Source of the DNA: Comamonadaceae bacterium 2FH
GTDB taxonomy: Bacteria > Pseudomonadota > Gammaproteobacteria > Burkholderiales > Burkholderiaceae_C
DNA length: 64,000 nt
Assembly (NCBI GenBank): GCA_005503335.1
Contig: SCMQ01000008.1
Coordinates: forward strand, 62,001-126,000
Direction of reading: 5' to 3'
How positions within the stretch are numbered: the stretch's first letter is position 1; every line of letters begins with the position of its first letter. Below, piece after piece: positions 59,432 through 64,000 of the stretch. Position numbers and translations under genes: made by a program. Under the pieces are notes generated by a model that worked only from the letters and a program-made list of their open reading frames with translations, ran no database searches and was not told the DNA's origin.

Positions 59432-60343
59432 TCAGGCGGCCTTGCGCCGCCCCTGGCGCTGGTCGGTCAGCAGCTCGTACAGCCGCTCGGCCGCCGGCGT
59501 GAAGCTGCGGCCCTTGCGCCGGATCAGGCCGAGGCGGCGCGTGATCACCGGCTCGTGCAGCGGCACGCTGGCCAGCACCGGGTGGTCGACCCCCGGCATG
59601 GCCAGGGCCGGCACGGCGGCCACGCCCATGCCGGCCTCGACCAGGCCGAGCAGGGTGGTCACATGCTGGGCCTCGTAGATGCTTTGCGGCCGCGCGCTGG
59701 CGCCGGCCAGGGCCAGGTCGATCAGCATGCGGTTGCCCGAGGACTTGCTGACCGACATGAAGTCGTACTGGCCGAGCTCGCTCCAGCTCACGCGCCGCTT
59801 GCGCGCCAGCGGGTGGTCCTTGCGGCAGGCCGCGACGAAGCGCTCCTCCAGGATGGTGCGGAACTCGATGCCGGGCTCGTCGCTGCCGATGAAGTTGAGG
59901 CCGAAATCGGCCTGGCCGCTGGTGACCACGGACAGCACCTCGTTGGCGCTGGCGTCGTGCACCTTGATGCGCACGCGCGGGTAGCGCGCGTGGTAGCTGC
60001 GCAGCACCGGGGGCAGGAAGTAGTAGACGGCCGAGGGCACGCAGGCGATCGTGACCTCGCCCATGCGCGCGCCGCCGACCTCGCGTATGCCCAGCAGGGT
60101 CTCGTCCAGGTCGTCGAGCAGTTGGCGCACCTTGCGCGCGAAGTCGCGCCCCACGCCGGTCAGCTCCATGCTGCGCGTGTTGCGGTCGATCAGGCGCACG
60201 CCCAGCGCCGCCTCCAGCTTGTCGATGCGGCGGCTGAAGGCGGGCTGGGAGATGTGGACCTGCTCGGCCGCCTTGCGGAAGTTCTTGAGTTCCGCTGCCG
60301 CAGCGAAGGCTTGCAGGTCGTTGAGGTCGAACTGGATGCTCAT
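59432..60343 (-). CDS. LysR-family regulator, copy 2
   Basis: 303 residues. The helix-turn-helix ELKNFRKAAEQVHISQPAFSRRIDKLEAALGVRLIDRNTRSMELT is followed by the effector domain. Divergent from the PrpF-like and Bug genes, with an ordered array of four half-sites in the intergenic region, so it probably controls them and itself. The ATG at 60343 is the family start (MSIQFDLNDLQAFAAAA). Confidence 0.93.
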   Translation of the reverse strand: MSIQFDLNDLQAFAAAAELKNFRKAAEQVHISQPAFSRRIDKLEAALGVRLIDRNTRSMELTGVGRDFARKVRQLLDDLDETLLGIREVGGARMGEVTIACVPSAVYYFLPPVLRSYHARYPRVRIKVHDASANEVLSVVTSGQADFGLNFIGSDEPGIEFRTILEERFVAACRKDHPLARKRRVSWSELGQYDFMSVSKSSGNRMLIDLALAGASARPQSIYEAQHVTTLLGLVEAGMGVAAVPALAMPGVDHPVLASVPLHEPVITRRLGLIRRKGRSFTPAAERLYELLTDQRQGRRKAA

Positions 60344-60372
60344 GGGGCCTCTCGGTCAATAGTTGCTTCTGG

Positions 60373-60435
60373 TGCATCAATTCTTCAGAAAGATGCAATT
60401 CACAGAATTCTGCATCAATCCGATGATTCGATGCA
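60373..60435. promoter_or_regulatory. Four alternating TGCATC half-sites at 19-bp spacing
   Basis: TGCATC at 60373, GATGCA at 60392, TGCATC at 60411 and GATGCA at 60430 are alternately oriented copies of one 6-mer, each exactly 19 bp from the next (13-base spacers). The last overlaps the start codon region of the PrpF-like gene. Located between the divergent LysR and PrpF genes, this is the likely LysR binding region. Confidence 0.6.
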
Positions 60436-61514
60436 TGAACACTTCGATCCCTTGCGTCCTCATGCGATCGGGCACCTCGCGCGGCCCGTTCTTCCTGCGC
60501 GACTGGCTGCCGCAGGACATCGCGACGCGTGACCGCGTGCTGGTCAGTGCGATCGGCTCGGCGGACAGCAGCCAGATCAACGGGCTGGGCGGCGGCAGCT
60601 CGCTGACCAGCAAGGTCGCCATCGTCTCGCGCGCCTCGCGCCCCGACTGCGACGTGGACTACCTGTTCGCCCAGGTCGGCGTGGGCGAACGGACCGTGGA
60701 CACGCGGCCCAACTGCGGCAACATGCTGGCCGGCGTGGCGCCGTTCGCGATCGAGCAGGGCCTGGTCGCGGCCGGGCCGGGCGCGACCACGGTGCGGGTG
60801 CACAACGTCAACACCGGCGCGCGCATCGACGTCGCGGTGCAGACGCCGGAAGGCCATGTGACCTACGACGGCGATGTCCGCATCGACGGCGTGGCCGAGC
60901 CGGCGGCGCCGATCTACCTGAACTTCCTCGACGCCTGGGGCGCCAGCACCGGCAAGCTGTTTCCCACCGGGCGGCGCATCGACCGCATCGATGGCGTGCC
61001 GGTCACCTGCATCGACGCGGCCATGCCCATGGTGCTGATTCCCGCGGACAGCCTGGGCGTGACGGGCCGCGAGTCCGCCGCCGAGCTCGACGCGACGCCG
61101 GGCCTGCTCGAGCGGCTCGAGCGCATCCGCCTGCAGGCCGGGCAGCTGATGGGCCTGGGCGACTGTTCGGACAGCGTGGTGCCCAAGCCGGTGCTGGTGA
61201 GTCCGCACGAGGACGCCAAGGCCATCGTCTCGCGCTACTTCACGCCATGGCGCTGCCACAGCTCGCATGCCGTGACCGGCGCCATAGGCGTGTCCACGGC
61301 CCTGGCCCTGCCGGGCACGGTGGCCAGCCAGGCGGGCCTGGCGCCGGGCCGCCACGAATTGCGCGTGCACCACCCCTCGGGGCTCATCCAGATCGCCATG
61401 GACCTGAAGGCCGAGGCGGGCGAACTGGTGGCCGAGCGCGCCTCGGTCGTGCGCACCGCCCGAAAGATCCTGCAAGGGCAGCTGGAAGTGCCCTCGCATC
61501 TGTTCCATATTTGA
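60435..61514 (+). CDS. PrpF-like isomerase (4-oxalomesaconate tautomerase/methylaconitate isomerase family)
   Basis: 359 residues. IPCVLMRSGTSRGPFFLRDWLP is the PrpF N-terminus, and catalytic Cys candidates are in RPNCGNMLAGVAPF and WRCHSSHAVTGAIGVS. Such enzymes shift a double bond in tricarboxylate-like acids such as oxalomesaconate (gallate pathway) or methylaconitate. The ATG at 60435 matches the family start; ATGs at 60423 and 60393 are in frame but extend through the regulatory array. There is no clear ribosome-binding site. Bug gene follows after 13 bases. Confidence 0.88.
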   Translation: MNTSIPCVLMRSGTSRGPFFLRDWLPQDIATRDRVLVSAIGSADSSQINGLGGGSSLTSKVAIVSRASRPDCDVDYLFAQVGVGERTVDTRPNCGNMLAGVAPFAIEQGLVAAGPGATTVRVHNVNTGARIDVAVQTPEGHVTYDGDVRIDGVAEPAAPIYLNFLDAWGASTGKLFPTGRRIDRIDGVPVTCIDAAMPMVLIPADSLGVTGRESAAELDATPGLLERLERIRLQAGQLMGLGDCSDSVVPKPVLVSPHEDAKAIVSRYFTPWRCHSSHAVTGAIGVSTALALPGTVASQAGLAPGRHELRVHHPSGLIQIAMDLKAEAGELVAERASVVRTARKILQGQLEVPSHLFHI

Positions 61515-61527
61515 AGGAGACAACCTC

Positions 61528-62496
61528 ATGAAAACCGCATCCCATGTCCTGCGCGCCCTGATCGGCGGCCTCTGCCTGTGCGCCGCCGCGGCGGCCCAGG
61601 CCTTCCCGGATCGCACCATCACCCTGGTCGTGCCGACCGCGGCCGGCGGGGGCAACGACGCCATGGCGCGCATCCTGGCCCAGGGCATGGCGCCCCTGCT
61701 GGGCCAGAGCGTGATCGTCGAGAACAAGCCCGGGGCCAACGGCGCCATCGCCAGCGAGGCCGTGGCGCGGGCCGCCGCCGACGGCCACACCATCCTGTTC
61801 GGCTACGTGGCCACGCACGGCATGAACCCGGCCTTGCAGAAGCTGCGCTACGACCCGCAGGCTGACTTCGAGCCCGTGGGCCTGGTGGGCTACTCGCCGA
61901 CGTTGATGGTGGCCAACCCCGCGCTCAAGGCCAGGGACGGCAAGGCGCTGATCGCCCAGCTCAAGAGCCAGCCCGGCAAGTTCAGCTACGCCTCGGCCGG
62001 CAACGGCACGGCGCCGCATTTCGCGGCCGAGCTGTTCAAGATGAGCGCCGGCGTGGACTTGGTCCATGTGCCCTACAAGGGCTCGGCGCCGGCGGTCGCC
62101 GACACCATCGGCGGCCACACGCAGCTGATGTTCCCCAGCCTGTTCACCGGCCTGCCGCAGGTCAAGGCCGGCAAGCTGCAGGCGGTGGCGATCGCGGGCG
62201 ACAAGCGCTCGGCCGCCCTGCCCGATGTGCCGACCCTCAAGGAGCTGGGCGTGGACGGCGTCAACGTGACCCAGTGGTACGCCCTGTTCGCCCCGGCGAA
62301 GACGCCCAAGGCGGTGGTCGAAAAGCTCAATACGGCGCTCAACAAGGTGCTGAGCCGCCCCGAGGTGATCAAGCAGATCGAGGGCCATGGCGCGGACGTG
62401 GAGACCAGCTCGCCCGAGCAGCTGCGCAAGCTGGTCGGCGAGGACCTGGCCAAGTGGAAGCGCGTGGTGCAGCAGGCCAGGCTCAGCGCCGACTGA
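61528..62496 (+). CDS. Bug/TctC-family binding protein, fourth
   Basis: 322 residues. Signal LRALIGGLCLCAAAAAQA, then FPDRTITLVVPTAAGGGNDAMARIL and NKPGANGAIASEAVARAAADG. In pairing with a PrpF-like isomerase it probably binds a tricarboxylate or dicarboxylate. AAGGAGACAACCTC precedes the ATG. Its stop is directly adjacent to the mnmA stop on the other strand (no intergenic bases). Confidence 0.92.
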   Translation: MKTASHVLRALIGGLCLCAAAAAQAFPDRTITLVVPTAAGGGNDAMARILAQGMAPLLGQSVIVENKPGANGAIASEAVARAAADGHTILFGYVATHGMNPALQKLRYDPQADFEPVGLVGYSPTLMVANPALKARDGKALIAQLKSQPGKFSYASAGNGTAPHFAAELFKMSAGVDLVHVPYKGSAPAVADTIGGHTQLMFPSLFTGLPQVKAGKLQAVAIAGDKRSAALPDVPTLKELGVDGVNVTQWYALFAPAKTPKAVVEKLNTALNKVLSRPEVIKQIEGHGADVETSSPEQLRKLVGEDLAKWKRVVQQARLSAD

Positions 62497-63606
62497 TCAG
62501 GCGGACCCCGCGATCACCCCGCCGCCCAGGCAGACCTCGCCGTCGTAGAGCACGGCGCTCTGGCCCGGGGTCACGGCCCATTGCGGCTCGTCGAAATGCA
62601 GGCTGAACTGGTCGGGCATCTCGCGGCGCAGCTCGCAGGTGGCGTCGGCCTGGCGGTAACGGGTCTTGGCCGCGTAGCGGCCCGGGGCCGGCGCCTCGCC
62701 GGCGCACCAGCTGGCGTCCGCGGCCTCCAGGGTTTGCGACAGCAGCCAGGGGTGGTCGTGGCCCTGCACCACCCACAGCGTGTTCTTCTCGATGTCCTTG
62801 CGCGCGACGAACCAGGGCGCGTGCTCGCCGCCGCCCTTTTGCTCACCCTTGGCCTTGATGCCGCCTATCCCCAGGCCCTGGCGCTGGCCCAGGGTGTAGA
62901 AGGACAGGCCCACATGCCGGGCTATGGTGCGGCCGCGTTCGTCCTTGATCGGGCCGGGCTCCTTGCTGATGTAGCGGTTGAGGAACTCGCGGAACGGCCG
63001 CTCGCCGATGAAGCAGATGCCGGTCGAGTCCTTCTTCTTCGCATTGGGCAGGCCGATCTCGGCCGCGATGCGGCGCACCTCGGTCTTGTGCAGCTCACCG
63101 ACCGGGAACAGGGTCTTGGACAGCTGGGCCTGGTTCAGGCGGTGCAGGAAGTAGCTCTGGTCCTTGGACGGGTCCAGGCCCTTGAGCAGCTCGTGCCGGC
63201 CGGTCGCAGCGTTCAGCCGCACCCTCGCATAGTGACCCGTGGCGATCTTCTCGGCGCCCAGGCGCATCGCATGGTCAAGAAAGGACTTGAACTTGATCTC
63301 GGCGTTGCAGAGGATGTCGGGATTGGGCGTGCGACCGGCCTGGTACTCGCGCAGGAACTCGGCGAACACGCGGTCCTTGTACTCGGCCGCGAAGTTGGCA
63401 TGCTCGATCTCGATGCCGATCACGTCGGCCACGCTGGCCGCGTCGACGAAGTCGATGTTCGACGAGCAGTACTCGCTGTCGTCATCGTCCTCCCAGTTCT
63501 TCATGAAGATGCCGACGACCTCGTAGCCCTGCTGCTTGAGCAGCCAGGCGCTGACCGCCGAATCCACGCCGCCGGACAGGCCGACGACCACACGTTGTTT
63601 TGACAT
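62497..63606 (-). CDS. mnmA: tRNA-specific 2-thiouridylase
   Basis: 369 residues. The PP-loop [35 protein letters not shown] insert, the two catalytic Cys positions ([10 protein letters not shown] and [11 protein letters not shown]) and [10 protein letters not shown] are all present. It activates the wobble uridine of Lys, Glu and Gln tRNAs for 2-thiolation. The ATG at 63606 gives [13 protein letters not shown], the family start; a longer frame upstream has no similarity. Confidence 0.96.
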   Translation of the reverse strand: MSKQRVVVGLSGGVDSAVSAWLLKQQGYEVVGIFMKNWEDDDDSEYCSSNIDFVDAASVADVIGIEIEHANFAAEYKDRVFAEFLREYQAGRTPNPDILCNAEIKFKSFLDHAMRLGAEKIATGHYARVRLNAATGRHELLKGLDPSKDQSYFLHRLNQAQLSKTLFPVGELHKTEVRRIAAEIGLPNAKKKDSTGICFIGERPFREFLNRYISKEPGPIKDERGRTIARHVGLSFYTLGQRQGLGIGGIKAKGEQKGGGEHAPWFVARKDIEKNTLWVVQGHDHPWLLSQTLEAADASWCAGEAPAPGRYAAKTRYRQADATCELRREMPDQFSLHFDEPQWAVTPGQSAVLYDGEVCLGGGVIAGSA

Positions 63607-63660
63607 GCCCAAATTGTAGGCAAGCGGGCCCAGCCCGGCGCCCACGGGGGCATCGGGCGC

Positions 63661-64000
63661 TCAGCCCGCGCGCTGGAAGAACAGGGCGCTCATGACCAGG
63701 CCGGTGGCGATCACGATGGCGCGCACCCAGGTCACCGGCAGCCGGCGCGCCAGCCGCGCGCCAGCCAGGCCTCCGGCCGTGGCCGCCGCCATCATCAGCA
63801 GCGCCTGGGGCCAGACGATGGCGCCGGCCCAGGCGAAGGCCGCGACCGACAGCAGCGAGAGCACCAGGGAGTTGAGGTTCTTGAGCGCGTTCACCGTGTT
63901 CAGGCGCGACTCGCCGGTCAGCGTGTACAGCGCCATCAGCAGTATGCCCAGGCCGCCGTTGAAATAGCCGCCGTAGACCGCGGTCGCCAGCAGGCCGGGC
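63661..64000 (-). CDS. TSUP/TauE-SafE-family membrane permease (partial)
   Basis: The C-terminal 112 codons are in the window and the frame continues past base 64000. YGGYFNGGLGILLMALYTLTGESRLNTVNALKNLNSLVLSLLSVAAFAWAG is the second conserved block of TSUP proteins (TauE/SafE), and the tail ends in GLVMSALFFQRAG. These are putative sulfite, organosulfonate or other anion exporters. The N-terminus is outside. Confidence 0.88.
   Translation of the reverse strand, partial: PGLLATAVYGGYFNGGLGILLMALYTLTGESRLNTVNALKNLNSLVLSLLSVAAFAWAGAIVWPQALLMMAAATAGGLAGARLARRLPVTWVRAIVIATGLVMSALFFQRAG

Noticed and set aside
1..64000. CRISPR arrays, integrases, prophage genes or rRNA operons
   Set aside because: No regularly spaced direct repeats of CRISPR type, no recombinase or phage structural proteins and no rRNA-like sequence were seen. 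The tRNA-Arg gene has no integrase next to it and I saw no duplicated tRNA 3-prime end.

Overview
The window is a high-GC (roughly two-thirds G+C) chromosomal segment that fits a betaproteobacterium of the Burkholderiales, most likely the family Comamonadaceae. The reasons are the C-terminus of ATP synthase epsilon, the expanded set of tripartite-type (Bug/TctC) binding proteins, a cyanide-insensitive-type cydAB, and an intergenic GC-rich repeat that I recall from Comamonadaceae genomes. No organism name can be fixed from the sequence alone.

Layout. 1-5.4 kb is housekeeping: the end of atpC with its terminator, a minus-strand lemA-TPM-TPM group interrupted by a small terminal-inverted-repeat element, an NTF2-like protein, a YheT-type hydrolase, a conserved hypothetical and a membrane-anchored cytochrome c. 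5.4-12.1 kb is an RND efflux operon (membrane fusion protein, pump, outer-membrane channel) with a divergent TetR/AcrR regulator and a 24-bp AcrR-type operator between them. 12.2-14.9 kb is a bd-type quinol oxidase operon (cydA, cydB and a DUF2474-like small protein).

15-57.2 kb is an almost unbroken catabolic supercluster. It holds two complete branched-chain-type ABC importers (one with a LivM-LivG fusion), three Bug binding proteins, two phenylacetone-monooxygenase-type Baeyer-Villiger monooxygenases each followed by a short-chain dehydrogenase, an FMO-like monooxygenase, a two-component flavin monooxygenase with its reductase, an SMP-30 lactonase, an alpha/beta esterase, a cyclase/metal-dependent hydrolase, a ThDP enzyme, two acyl-CoA synthetases of different chemistry, two CaiB-type CoA-transferases, an acyl-CoA dehydrogenase, an enoyl-CoA hydratase, a nitronate monooxygenase, and three thiolase-fold proteins that lack the nucleophilic cysteine, accompanied by two DUF35 partners. 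The simplest reading is uptake of a ketone or alcohol with a carbon skeleton, oxidation to ketone (SDR), oxygen insertion (BVMO), ester or lactone hydrolysis, CoA activation, and beta-oxidation ending in retro-aldol cleavage. The substrate cannot be named.

Regulation. Five divergent or leading promoters of the supercluster share the same two-unit operator (TTTCGA-N6-GAAA repeated at 20-21 bp), placed directly after a -10-like hexamer. Two further promoters, before a BVMO and before the LLM monooxygenase, share an 18-of-19-bp motif. Two closely similar IclR-family regulators (45.6 and 58.3 kb) are the obvious candidates to bind them. 57.3-62.5 kb holds a LysR gene, the second IclR gene, tRNA-Arg(CCG), and a divergent LysR / PrpF-like isomerase / Bug module whose intergenic region carries four alternating TGCATC half-sites spaced at exactly 19 bp. 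The window closes with mnmA and a truncated TSUP permease gene.
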